This document shows positions 56,986 through 64,000 of a DNA stretch of 64,000 bases, one piece after another; position 1 is the stretch's first letter; each line of letters begins with the position of its first letter. The notes under the pieces were generated by a model. That model ran no database searches. It was not told where the DNA came from and saw only the letters and a program-made list of their open reading frames with translations. Made by a program: the position numbers and the translations under genes. Origin of the DNA: Falsiroseomonas frigidaquae. Its GTDB lineage: Bacteria; Pseudomonadota; Alphaproteobacteria; Acetobacterales; Acetobacteraceae. The DNA lies in the NCBI RefSeq assembly GCF_012163145.1, contig NZ_JAAVTX010000003.1:310001-374000 (forward strand), in the 5' to 3' direction.

Positions 56986-57891
56986 TCAGGCCGCCAGGGG
57001 TGTGGCTTCCTGGGCGGCATAGTAGCGCGCCTCCGCTTCGGCGGGCGGGATGTTGCCGATCGGCTCGAGGAGGCGGCGGTTGTTGAACCAGTCCACCCAT
57101 TCGAGAGTGGCGAACTCGACGACCTCGAGGCTACGCCACGGCCCGCGGCGCCGGATGACCTCGGTCTTGAACAGGCCGATGACGCTCTCGGCCAGCGCGT
57201 TGTCGTAGCTGTCGCCGACGCTGCCGACCGACGGCTCGATCCCGGCCTCGGCCAGGCGCTCGGTGTAGCGGATCGACACGTATTGCACGCCGCGGTCGCT
57301 GTGATGGACCAGCCCCGTGCCCTGGACAGGCCGCCGGTCGTGCAGCGCCTGCTCAAGAGCATCGAGGACAAACCCCGCATGGGCCGTCCGCGACACCCGC
57401 CAGCCGACGATCCTTCGGGCGAAGGTGTCGATGACGAAGGCGACGTAGACAAAGCCCTGCCAGGTCGCGACGTAGGTGAAGTCGGACACCCAGAGCAGGT
57501 TCGGACGCGGCGCGAGGAACTGCCGGTTCACCCGGTCGGCCGGGCACGGGGCGCCCCTGTCCGGCACTGTCGTCCTTGTCTCCTTCCCGCGCACCACGCC
57601 GCGCAAGCCCAACTGCCGCATCAGACGTGCCACGGTGCAGCGGGCGACCGGCGTCCCCTCGCGACCGAGTTGGCGCCAGACCTTCCGCACGCCGTAGACG
57701 CCGAAGTTCTCGGCGTGGACGCGCCGCACCTCCGCCCGCAGCATCCCGTCTCGCTGCGACCTGGTCGAGCCTTGGGTGGGATCGGCGCGCTGCGCAACGC
57801 GGGCGTGGTAGGTGGACGGGGCGATCGGCAGGACACGGCAGATCGGCTCGACCCCATACTCACCCCGATGATCGTCGATGAACGCGATCAT
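56986..57891 (-). CDS. IS3-family transposase OrfB (DDE integrase domain)
   Basis: The 301-residue protein has the rve-type catalytic core: first Asp in [13 protein letters not shown], second in [12 protein letters not shown] and Glu in [18 protein letters not shown] helix-turn-helix segment lies at the N-terminus ([21 protein letters not shown]). Its ATG overlaps the orfA stop (ATGA), so it may be made by reinitiation or as an OrfAB fusion by frameshift. Confidence 0.95.
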   Translation of the reverse strand: MIAFIDDHRGEYGVEPICRVLPIAPSTYHARVAQRADPTQGSTRSQRDGMLRAEVRRVHAENFGVYGVRKVWRQLGREGTPVARCTVARLMRQLGLRGVVRGKETRTTVPDRGAPCPADRVNRQFLAPRPNLLWVSDFTYVATWQGFVYVAFVIDTFARRIVGWRVSRTAHAGFVLDALEQALHDRRPVQGTGLVHHSDRGVQYVSIRYTERLAEAGIEPSVGSVGDSYDNALAESVIGLFKTEVIRRRGPWRSLEVVEFATLEWVDWFNNRRLLEPIGNIPPAEAEARYYAAQEATPLAA

Positions 57892-58220
57892 GGCTTCGAC
57901 CGGCGGTCGAGCTCCGCCAGGGCAAAATACGCCGACGCCTTGCGCAGGATCTCATTGGCCTGGCGCAGCTCGCGGACCTCCCGCTCCAGCGCCTTGATCC
58001 GATCCCGCTCCTCGCTCGTGGGGCCCGCTCGCTTGCCGCGATCGCGCTCTGCCTGCCGCACCCAGCGCCGCAGCGTCTCCGCCGTGCAGCCGATCTTCGC
58101 CGCGATCGAACCGATCGCCGCCCACTGCGAGCCGTGCTCCCCGGCGCCGTCCAGCACAAGCCGCACCGCCCGCTCCCGAACCTCAGGCGAGTAGTTCGCC
58201 GCCGTCTTCCTTGCCGTCAT
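57888..58220 (-). CDS. IS3-family transposase OrfA (HTH, leucine zipper)
   Basis: The 110-residue protein has an IS3/IS911-type helix-turn-helix ([15 protein letters not shown] ... [20 protein letters not shown]) and a C-terminal coiled coil ([26 protein letters not shown]). It binds the IS ends and, joined to OrfB, forms the transposase. Confidence 0.93.
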   Translation of the reverse strand: MTARKTAANYSPEVRERAVRLVLDGAGEHGSQWAAIGSIAAKIGCTAETLRRWVRQAERDRGKRAGPTSEERDRIKALEREVRELRQANEILRKASAYFALAELDRRSKP

Positions 58221-58419
58221 CGCTCCATCCTCTCAACGGTTGGAGCCTCCGGCAAACCCGGCGCGGTTCACTCGACGGGCCGGTTGCGACACGTTCGGGA
58301 GCCAAGGGCCCATCGGTCACCAGCCAGCCGCCGGTGGTCGCCAGGAGAGCGAAACCCACGACAGCGACGGCACCCCAGGCGAGCCAACGCATCAGGCGCA
58401 AGAGCTTCATCGCACGGCC

Positions 58420-58914
58420 TCAATGCCCGTCGTGGCCGGAGCCGCGCGCGCCGGCTGCTTCGACCGCAAGTTCGACTTCGACGCGCCCGGCCCGCTCGAA
58501 CACCAGCGTGAGTGGGATGCGCGCACCCTGGGTGAAGCCGCCCTGCGGGCCGACCAGCATCAGGTGCTGGCTGCCAGGTGCGAGGCGGACCTCTTGCCCG
58601 GGCGGAATGGCGATCCCGCCAGGGATTGGGCGCATGCGCATGATGCCGTCAGTCAAGGTCATCTCGTGCTGCTCGACCTTGTTCACCCGCGACATCTCGG
58701 CTCCAACAAGCCGATCGGCGACGCTGCCGGTGTTGCGGATGGTCATGTAACCCGCCGCGGTCGGGGCGCTGGCCGTGACCGCGCGCGTCCAGGGATGGCC
58801 GATCTGCAGGTCGCCGGCGCGGAAATCATGCGCGGTGGCAGACCCGGATGGCAGAGCAGAGGCAGTGAGGGTCGCGCCGGCCATGAGGGCCGCGCGCAGG
58901 AAAGTGCGACGCAT
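58420..58914 (-). CDS. Periplasmic copper chaperone PCu(A)C
   Basis: The 164-residue protein has a signal peptide (FLRAALMAGATLTASALPSGSATA) and the PCu(A)C fold. The copper ligands follow the H-x-n-M ... H-x-M pattern: NKVEQHEMTLTDGIMRMRP and GSQHLMLVG. It hands copper(I) to the CuA site of cytochrome oxidase, often with SCO1, which lies 9 bases downstream. A His-rich tail (GSGHDGH) ends the protein. ATG 58914 is preferred over 59022. Confidence 0.9.
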   Translation of the reverse strand: MRRTFLRAALMAGATLTASALPSGSATAHDFRAGDLQIGHPWTRAVTASAPTAAGYMTIRNTGSVADRLVGAEMSRVNKVEQHEMTLTDGIMRMRPIPGGIAIPPGQEVRLAPGSQHLMLVGPQGGFTQGARIPLTLVFERAGRVEVELAVEAAGARGSGHDGH

Positions 58915-58972
58915 GAAGGAGAACTCCGAATCGGAATGGAAAGCAGCCGGCGCACGACGCCGGCGATGACGA

Positions 58973-59365
58973 TCAGCCGATATTCGGAGGTGTGGGCGGT
59001 GCACGCGCTGGCGGCGGGCCACGCGCTGGCGGCGAGAAAACGAGCCGACGGCCAGGCGGACGAGCCTGTTCGAGGTTCACCCAAGCGGGCTGATGCAGAA
59101 CGACGTCGGCCGGCGGCAGCGCCCAGGCACCATCCGGCAGACGGCACAGTGGGCAATGCCCGGCCGGCGCCGCATGCGGAGCCTGTTCTTCCTCCGCGGG
59201 TCCGGGTTGTCCGGAGGGCAGGCAGAGCGATGAACGCAGCAGCGCGTCGAAGGCCGAACGCTCCACCGTCGCGAAGGCCGGCAGCGGCAGCAACAGGCGC
59301 GCGATGATCCCGAGCAGCACCAGCGCCGAGACAGGCGCGCGCAGTTCTGCCCAGATGCGCCTCAT
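58973..59365 (-). CDS. DUF2946 protein
   Basis: The 130-residue protein has an N-terminal membrane segment (APVSALVLLGIIARLLLPLPAFA) and the DUF2946 motif GHCPLCRLPDG with two cysteines, followed by a Pro-rich tail. DUF2946 genes commonly accompany copper-handling or TonB receptor genes. Here it sits between ynfA (4-base overlap) and PCu(A)C. Copper binding by the CxxC pair is plausible but unproven. Confidence 0.8.
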   Translation of the reverse strand: MRRIWAELRAPVSALVLLGIIARLLLPLPAFATVERSAFDALLRSSLCLPSGQPGPAEEEQAPHAAPAGHCPLCRLPDGAWALPPADVVLHQPAWVNLEQARPPGRRLVFSPPARGPPPARAPPTPPNIG

Positions 59366-59688
59366 GCTTGGCGCGGTCCGTAGAGGATGATCAGCGCGCC
59401 AATGACGGAGACGGCGCCACCGATCAGGTCCCAGCGATCGGGCGAAACGCCCTCCACCGCCCGCAGCCAGACCAGCGAAGCCGCGATGTAGATGCCGCCA
59501 TAGACCGCGAAGGCCCGGCCGGCGCTCTCCACATCCGTCAGCGACAGCAGCCAGCCGAACAGGGCAAGCGATACGACGCCAGCAGCAGCCCAGCCAATAG
59601 ACCCGCCGAGCCGCCACCTGGTCCAGATCGCATAACAGCCGGCGATCTCGGCCGCGGCAGCCGCGAGGTAGATCGCGAGAGATTTCAT
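59362..59688 (-). CDS. YnfA family (UPF0060) membrane protein
   Basis: The 108-residue protein has four hydrophobic segments and the family phrases EIAGCYAIWTRWRLGGS and GRAFAVYGGIYIAASLVWLRAVEG. YnfA proteins are SMR-like small transporters of uncertain substrate. ATG 59688 overlaps the M23 peptidase stop, and its own stop overlaps the DUF2946 start. Confidence 0.92.
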   Translation of the reverse strand: MKSLAIYLAAAAAEIAGCYAIWTRWRLGGSIGWAAAGVVSLALFGWLLSLTDVESAGRAFAVYGGIYIAASLVWLRAVEGVSPDRWDLIGGAVSVIGALIILYGPRQA

Positions 59689-60176
59689 TGCGCTGTCGGA
59701 GCTTCCGCGACCTCGGTCAAAGGCACGCATGCGGTTCGCGTCAGCCAGGGCCAGGGGTTCTCGGGCCTGCCCCCGCGGCGGAGTTCGACATGCAGGTTGG
59801 CCCCGGTGGTGCGTCCGGTGCGTCCAACGACGCCGATCTCCACTGCCGCGTTCACAAGCGTTCCAGCGCGGATGCCTGGCGCGAAGCGGGCAAGATGGGC
59901 GTAACGCGCGCGTGAGCCGTCCGGATGTTCAATCTCGACCATCAGGCCGTAGTCGAAGTAGCGCCCGGCGAAAAGCACAACCCCTCGCCCGGCCGCGATC
60001 ACCGTCGTGCCTTCCGGGGCCCGCAAGTCGATCCCCGAATGCATCCGGCCATGGCGGGGCCCGAAGCCCGAGGAAAGCTCCCCAGCCACGGGCATGGCTG
60101 CCGGACACGGGGCCGCCATGCCAGTGGCTGGGACGAATGCAAGGGTTATACCCAGGATTATGCAACGCAGTCCCAT
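59685..60176 (-). CDS. M23 (LytM) family periplasmic peptidase
   Basis: From ATG 60176 the product is 163 residues with a signal peptide ending near GMAA. The LytM zinc-site residues are present: His46 and Asp50 in MHSGIDLR, YAHLARF and the final His in NLHVELR. Such enzymes cut peptidoglycan cross-links or serve as regulators. It is short, with no coiled coil or LysM part. In this operon a role in assembling envelope proteins is inferred. Confidence 0.87.
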   Translation of the reverse strand: MGLRCIILGITLAFVPATGMAAPCPAAMPVAGELSSGFGPRHGRMHSGIDLRAPEGTTVIAAGRGVVLFAGRYFDYGLMVEIEHPDGSRARYAHLARFAPGIRAGTLVNAAVEIGVVGRTGRTTGANLHVELRRGGRPENPWPWLTRTACVPLTEVAEAPTAQ

Positions 60177-60226
60177 AGTGCGACAGGATGTGCCGCAGGG
60201 TAGCCATACGCGCAACCCTGCGCGCC

Positions 60227-60922
60227 TCATAGGCGCGGAAGCACTCTGGGAGCCGGAGCAGGGACCGCCCCTGGCGGCAGAAGCGGTTGCACCAGCTGCG
60301 CGAAACGTTCGAAGGTCAGCACACCGCGCTGTACCTGGCCGCCGATGACGAAGGAAGGCGTTGCGCTGATGCTGAACTCCCGTTCGGCTTGCAGCCGGGA
60401 TGCGATGATGGGGTCGGAGAAGCCGCGGTCGGTCCAACAGGCTTCCAGGCGAGCGGGAGAAAGACCCGCCAAACCAGCCGTACGGCGCAGCCAGCCGCGA
60501 GCATCTGGGCTGTGCGCCCAAGCCTCCTTGTTGGTGTAGAGCACGGAGAGCAGGGCCTCGAACCGCTCCGGCCCCGCGCAGTGGACAAGCGCGGCGGCAT
60601 CGACCGCCACGCGGTCGAGCGGGAAGTCCCTCAGCACGAAGCGCACCAGCCCAGGATCCACATAGGCAGCCTTGATGCGGGGAAAATGCTGGGTGTGAAA
60701 ATTGGCGCAGTTGCCGCAGGTCAGCGAGTGGAACTCGATCACCGTCACAGGAGCGTCCTCCCGCCCGATCGCGCGCTCGCTAGGCAGTGGGCGCGGGGTC
60801 TCCGGGCCAGGCTCGGTGACCGCGAAGGGTGGGGCTGCCGCTTGCTGTCCCAAGGCAGGGGCGGACAGGACCAGGACGCCCAGGCCGGTCAGGGTGCCGC
60901 GGCGCGAAAGATCTTTGCTCAT
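60227..60922 (-). CDS. DsbA-family thiol-disulfide oxidoreductase
   Basis: The 231-residue protein has an export signal (SRRGTLTGLGVLVLSAPALG), the active site CGNC at 69-72 in EFHSLTCGNCANFH, and the cis-Pro loop SATPSFVIGG. It resembles DsbA/Com1-type periplasmic oxidoreductases. It overlaps lspA by 4 bases and lies in one operon with ccdA, which can reduce such periplasmic thiol proteins. Confidence 0.9.
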   Translation of the reverse strand: MSKDLSRRGTLTGLGVLVLSAPALGQQAAAPPFAVTEPGPETPRPLPSERAIGREDAPVTVIEFHSLTCGNCANFHTQHFPRIKAAYVDPGLVRFVLRDFPLDRVAVDAAALVHCAGPERFEALLSVLYTNKEAWAHSPDARGWLRRTAGLAGLSPARLEACWTDRGFSDPIIASRLQAEREFSISATPSFVIGGQVQRGVLTFERFAQLVQPLLPPGAVPAPAPRVLPRL

Positions 60923-61425
60923 TGGATTTTGCTCCCAGTATTTTGAAAGGCGGTGGTGTTCTCGGCCGATGCGGGACGCAGGCCGGCAAGGATGAGCAGG
61001 GCGACACCGCAGACGATTGCAACATCGGCCATGTTGAAGGTGGGCCAGTGCCAGCCCGCGTAATGCGCGTCGAGGAAGTCAACGACGGCCCCGATGCGCA
61101 GCCGGTCGACGGCATTGCCAAGGGCACCGCCGATGATGAGGCCGAGCGCCAGGGCCTCCACTCTTGATGTCCTGCGCCAGAGCCAGCGCAGCAGAACACC
61201 TGTGATGGCGAGGGTGACCAGCACCAGCACCCAGGCGGCGCCGGCTGCACTGTCGGCAAACATGCCGAAGGTCACGCCGGTGTTGAAGCCGAGCCGCAGG
61301 TTCAGCACGGGCAGCACCGTGATGCCCTCACTATAGGGTGGCCAAAGGGCGCCGAGCGCCCAGGCTTTGGTGGCCTGGTCCACCGCACCGGCGGCCAGCG
61401 CCGCCATGATCCCGATCAAGCGCAT
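60919..61425 (-). CDS. lspA: Lipoprotein signal peptidase II
   Basis: The 168-residue aspartic protease has four membrane helices and the LspA motifs GFNTGVTFGMF, GGALGNAVDRLRIGAVVDFLD and FNMADVAI. The catalytic aspartates are Asp107 and Asp134. It removes signal peptides from prolipoproteins in the inner membrane. Together with lnt in the same operon it makes a lipoprotein maturation pair. It overlaps ccdA by one base. Confidence 0.94.
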   Translation of the reverse strand: MRLIGIMAALAAGAVDQATKAWALGALWPPYSEGITVLPVLNLRLGFNTGVTFGMFADSAAGAAWVLVLVTLAITGVLLRWLWRRTSRVEALALGLIIGGALGNAVDRLRIGAVVDFLDAHYAGWHWPTFNMADVAIVCGVALLILAGLRPASAENTTAFQNTGSKIQ

Positions 61426-62147
61426 CAGCCAAGCCTCAGCAGGAAGGGAAAGGTCTGGACGAACCAGCCCGCGATGCTGGTCATCTCGCCCAGCATCATC
61501 AGCACGCCCATCGCCGCCATGACGAAGCCAGAGGCGACTTGCGCTCCGCGGCCGAAGCCACGCCATTGCCGCAACGTCGCCGCGGCCGCAGGCAGGTAGA
61601 AGGCGACCAGCAGGAAGGGCACGCCCAGCCCCAACGAGTAGGCCAGCAGCAGCGGTGCCCCTGCGCCATCACCCTGGATAGCCGCGACCGCCAGTACTGC
61701 ACCGAGGACAGGGCCAATGCAGGGCGTCCAGGCAAAACCGAAGGAGACGCCGAGCAGCGCCGCGCCGCCGGGCGTGCCGCCCGCTGCAAAGGCGGGCAGC
61801 CGCACGTCCCGTAGCAGCCAGGAGGGGCGCAGCGCACCGATCTGCACCAGGCCAAAGGCCAGGACCAGTGCCCCGCCGGCGACCTGGAACTCCAGGCTCC
61901 AGCGCCGCAGCCATTGCGACAACGCCGAGGCACCGAGCCCGAGCAGCACGAAGACCAGCGAAAAGCCTAGGACGAAGCTGGCACCCAGCAGCATGGCGCG
62001 GCTTCGTGGCGGCGCATCCCGCACGCCGGTGCCGCAGGCGTAGGCCACCCAGCCCGGAACCAGCGGCAGCACGCAGGGCGACAGAAAGGAGACCAGGCCG
62101 CCACCGAACGCCAGGAGCAGGCCGAGGGCCGAGAATTCAAGCGCCAT
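61425..62147 (-). CDS. ccdA: Cytochrome c biogenesis/thiol reductant transporter CcdA
   Basis: The 240-residue protein has six membrane segments and the paired redox cysteines of CcdA: Cys25 in SPCVLPLVPGW and Cys143 in WTPCIGPVLG. It moves reducing power from cytosolic thioredoxin to periplasmic thiols, for haem attachment or copper-site assembly. It overlaps lnt by 11 bases and lspA by one. Confidence 0.92.
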   Translation of the reverse strand: MALEFSALGLLLAFGGGLVSFLSPCVLPLVPGWVAYACGTGVRDAPPRSRAMLLGASFVLGFSLVFVLLGLGASALSQWLRRWSLEFQVAGGALVLAFGLVQIGALRPSWLLRDVRLPAFAAGGTPGGAALLGVSFGFAWTPCIGPVLGAVLAVAAIQGDGAGAPLLLAYSLGLGVPFLLVAFYLPAAAATLRQWRGFGRGAQVASGFVMAAMGVLMMLGEMTSIAGWFVQTFPFLLRLG

Positions 62148-63732
62148 GCGGCTCGCCTCCCCTGCGGGTCGCGGCTAAGCCTGCCAGCCCTGTGAACAGG
62201 ACCGCCAGCAGCGGCCAGTCTCCGAAGCTTGCGTAGGGCGTTCGGCTCGGCAACGCTCCAGGCAGCGCCACGTCCAGTACGCCCCGCGTGCCAAGTGCCA
62301 ACTGCTGCCGCACCCGCCCGTAGGCATCGGTGACGAAGGAAACCCCGCCATTCGCAACGCGCACCATCGGTAATCCGAGTTCCACAGCGCGCATCCTGGC
62401 CGCAAGCGCATGCTGGTGCGGCCCCCAGGAGCGACCGAACCAGGCGTCGTTGGTGAGGGTCAGAATCCAACCTGCGTCGCGTGCTGTTCCACCGCCACCA
62501 CCAGGAAAGATTGCCTCGTAGCAGATCAGCGTCATGGCGGCAGGCAAGCCGGGAACCGGCAATGGCGCCGGGTCCGTGCCCGGCGAGAAATCTACTGCGC
62601 CATCCGTCAGCTTCGGCACCCCCGGTAGCCACGCGCGGAAGGGCACGTATTCGCCGAAGGGGACCAGCCGCATCTTGTCGTAGGCCGACAGGATTCGGGC
62701 CGTGCCATCGAGGACCAACACGCTGTTCCGCATCGACGGCTGCCCGGCGACGTCCAGCCCGCGTCGTACCCCGCCAGTCACGAGGGCGCCCCGCGGCGGC
62801 ACCACAGCGGCGATTGCCGCGCGGACGGCAGGCTCCTCTGCGATCAGGTAGGGAACTGCCGTCTCGGGCCAAAGCAGATGCGTCGGTTCTGCGCCCAATG
62901 CTCCCGGTGTGCGGCTGAGAGAGAGAAGATCGGCGAGGATGCGAGCCCTTTCCGAGGGCGCCCATTTGAGGGACTGCGCCACGTCGGGCTGCACCAGGCG
63001 CAGCCGAACATCCGGCAATTCCGGTGGCGGCGGCACCGCGAGCCTTGCCGCGCCGCCGGCCCACAGCAGCGCCACGCAGCAGGCGGCGAGGCCGAACGGC
63101 AAGACCCGCCGAGCGGAAAGCGCGAAAGCCGGCAGCGCCGCGAGGAGGATGGTCGCCAGACCAAGGCCATGAATTCCAATGAAGGCGGCAAGCTGAAGGG
63201 GCGCGTCGGCGAACCCCCAGACGTGCCCTGCGAGATTCCATGGAAAGCCGGTCAGGACCGTCCCGCGCAGCCATTCACCCGCCGCCCAGCAGATCGTGAA
63301 TGCGATGAGAAGACGCGGACCGCGCCCGGAACCCGCCACGTATCGCGCAGCCGCGAGCGATAAGGCGGGAAACGAGGCCAGACCCGCCGACAACGCCACG
63401 AGCGCCGGAACGGCGAGCGCACCGAAGGTCTCGGCATCCACGGCGAATGCCTCGGTGATCCAGCCAAGCCCGACTATGAAGTTGCCGATGCCGAACAGCC
63501 ATCCAAGAAGGAAGGCGCCTTGGACCGAGCGCGTCCGCTCCAGCAGCAGAAACAACCCGCCGAAGCCGAGAAGGAAGGCCGGCAGAAGGTACAGCGGCGC
63601 GAAAGCGAGCGGCGTCATAGCCCCGAGAGCAAGTGCGGCCGCATTCGACTGCAGCCCAAGCCGGAGCGGCGTCAATGTCGGATTGCCCACCGATGCGGTG
63701 CCTGCTTCCGCAGCCAGCGGGCCGGCCTTCAT
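62137..63732 (-). CDS. lnt: Apolipoprotein N-acyltransferase
   Basis: The 531-residue protein has about seven hydrophobic segments in its first 235 residues and a C-terminal nitrilase domain. The catalytic residues fit Glu290 in LLWPETAVP, Lys353 in YDKMRLVPFGEYVPF and Cys404 in LICYEAIFP. It adds the third acyl chain to lipoproteins in the inner membrane. Lnt is normally a housekeeping gene elsewhere, so this copper-operon copy is likely accessory. Confidence 0.93.
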   Translation of the reverse strand: MKAGPLAAEAGTASVGNPTLTPLRLGLQSNAAALALGAMTPLAFAPLYLLPAFLLGFGGLFLLLERTRSVQGAFLLGWLFGIGNFIVGLGWITEAFAVDAETFGALAVPALVALSAGLASFPALSLAAARYVAGSGRGPRLLIAFTICWAAGEWLRGTVLTGFPWNLAGHVWGFADAPLQLAAFIGIHGLGLATILLAALPAFALSARRVLPFGLAACCVALLWAGGAARLAVPPPPELPDVRLRLVQPDVAQSLKWAPSERARILADLLSLSRTPGALGAEPTHLLWPETAVPYLIAEEPAVRAAIAAVVPPRGALVTGGVRRGLDVAGQPSMRNSVLVLDGTARILSAYDKMRLVPFGEYVPFRAWLPGVPKLTDGAVDFSPGTDPAPLPVPGLPAAMTLICYEAIFPGGGGGTARDAGWILTLTNDAWFGRSWGPHQHALAARMRAVELGLPMVRVANGGVSFVTDAYGRVRQQLALGTRGVLDVALPGALPSRTPYASFGDWPLLAVLFTGLAGLAATRRGGEPHGA

Positions 63733-63887
63733 CTTTGCTCCGTCGCACGCGCCCTCCGCGCCTCCGCCTGTTCGTCCATTCGCGCTATGGTGATGGCGAA
63801 GAACACGGCTACGAGGGTGAAGAGTACGGCAAGGATGGCGCGCGACCGGCGCTGTTGGGCACGGATGCGGACGGCATCGGGCGACAT
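63729..63887 (-). CDS. Small single-helix protein, CoxF-like
   Basis: The 52-residue product has a basic N-terminus with RAQQRRSR, one membrane helix (AILAVLFTLVAVFFAITIARM) and a charged tail. This resembles the small CoxF-type proteins encoded in cytochrome oxidase operons, a match from pattern memory. Its stop overlaps the lnt ATG by 4 bases (ATGA), strong support that it is translated. Confidence 0.65.
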   Translation of the reverse strand: MSPDAVRIRAQQRRSRAILAVLFTLVAVFFAITIARMDEQAEARRARATEQR

Positions 63888-63895
63888 GTCATCGT

Positions 63896-64000
63896 TCAAT
63901 GGTCATGACCTCGGAGTTCAACAGGTACGTCGCCGGCCTGCGCAAACCGAAGGAACACCCGGATCATGTTGCCCGACCCAAGAGGCTGACGCAGTCCATT
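63896..64000 (-). CDS. Second PCu(A)C-type copper chaperone, C-terminal end (cut by window edge)
   Basis: The last 34 codons before the stop at 63896 read GLRQPLGSGNMIRVFLRFAQ and end in a His-containing VELRGHDH. This matches the closing strand and tail of PCu(A)C proteins (compare TLVFERAGRVEVEL in the copy at 58420). The copper ligands lie beyond the window. It is 8 bases upstream of the CoxF-like gene, so it belongs to the same operon. Confidence 0.7.
   Translation of the reverse strand, partial: NGLRQPLGSGNMIRVFLRFAQAGDVPVELRGHDH

Larger units (their letters stand above)
56947..58270 (-). mobile_element. IS3-family insertion sequence, apparently complete, inside SCO1
   Basis: The element is 1324 bp. 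Its ends, 56947-56973 and 58244-58270, are perfect 27-bp inverted repeats beginning TGAACC. It is flanked by the 3-bp direct repeat CTC at 56944-56946 and 58271-58273, the size expected for IS3 insertions. Both orfA and orfB are open and the DDE residues are present, so a recent insertion by an active copy is likely. Confidence 0.95.
56457..58410 (-). pseudogene. SCO1/SenC copper chaperone gene interrupted by an IS3-family element
   Basis: The 5' part (58410-58271) encodes a membrane anchor starting MKLLRLMRWLAWGAVAVVG. The 3' part (from 56943 to stop at 56457) encodes LAIGGPFRLTDHRGRP, the copper motif CPDVC in GFTSCPDVCPTTLNEM and the conserved His in YTMDHSAS. Removing the IS and one CTC copy rejoins the parts in frame as 209 codons including stop (140 + 487 bases). 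SCO1 delivers copper to the CuA site of cytochrome oxidase. The upstream neighbour is a PCu(A)C chaperone, a known partner. As it stands the protein cannot be made whole. Confidence 0.9.

Noticed and set aside
56985-57452. N-terminal extension of the SCO1 3' fragment into the IS element
   Set aside because: The extension is a shadow of orfB in another frame; the true SCO1 start is on the other side of the IS at 58410.

Overview
The window is GC-rich, gene-dense bacterial DNA. A cytochrome c, bacteriophytochrome, PpsR and spheroidene-type carotenoid genes (crtD, crtC) sit beside several Bug/TctC receptors, Tat-type solute-binding proteins and an ffs-dnaX-ybaB-recR block. This fits an alphaproteobacterium of the Rhodospirillales/Acetobacteraceae (Roseomonas-like), probably an aerobic anoxygenic phototroph. 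The assignment is inferred from gene content; no rRNA or marker phylogeny was run.

Positions 1-41651 look like chromosomal backbone. In order they hold: a glycosyltransferase start (minus); an M17 aminopeptidase whose 3' part has markedly lower GC; a MarR regulator; a hydroxyacid dehydrogenase; a yejABEF-type peptide importer behind hisN and a membrane-anchored cytochrome c; prephenate dehydratase; an unusual Pro/Ala-rich protein; nudC; SRP RNA with dnaX, ybaB and recR; a YihY-type membrane protein; a DUF3830 and FKBP pair; and a Bug receptor, hydroxybenzoate-type monooxygenase and class II aldolase operon. Next comes a light-signalling block: ppsR, bphP and bphO followed almost without gap by a periplasmic binding protein and a GGDEF-EAL protein, with crtD-crtC divergent from ppsR across a perfect TGT-N12-ACA PpsR-type site. 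A soluble cytochrome c, a second Bug/aldolase cluster, a questin-oxidase-like protein and a three-gene cyclic-amide/ureide set follow. A tRNA-Arg(CCG) closes this part.

Right of the tRNA the content becomes accessory. A LysR gene and a nearly complete Trb-type type IV secretion operon (trbB C D E J L F G I plus a DUF2274 gene) are present, but no relaxase, no coupling protein and no integrase. Beyond trbB lie a YkvA-like gene and an open fusion gene whose N-terminus looks like a HupE/UreJ protein and whose remainder is DedA-PAP2-LssY. These are followed by a His-rich exported protein and a divergent CsoR/RcnR-type metal sensor.

After a decayed IS5-type element comes a tight minus-strand operon running to the window's right edge: PCu(A)C, a CoxF-like protein, lnt, ccdA, lspA, a DsbA-like protein, an M23 peptidase, ynfA, DUF2946, a second PCu(A)C and SCO1. 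It joins copper delivery to cytochrome oxidase, disulfide exchange and lipoprotein maturation. Its last gene, SCO1, is interrupted by an apparently intact IS3-family element with 27-bp perfect ends and a 3-bp target duplication; removing the element restores a 208-codon frame.
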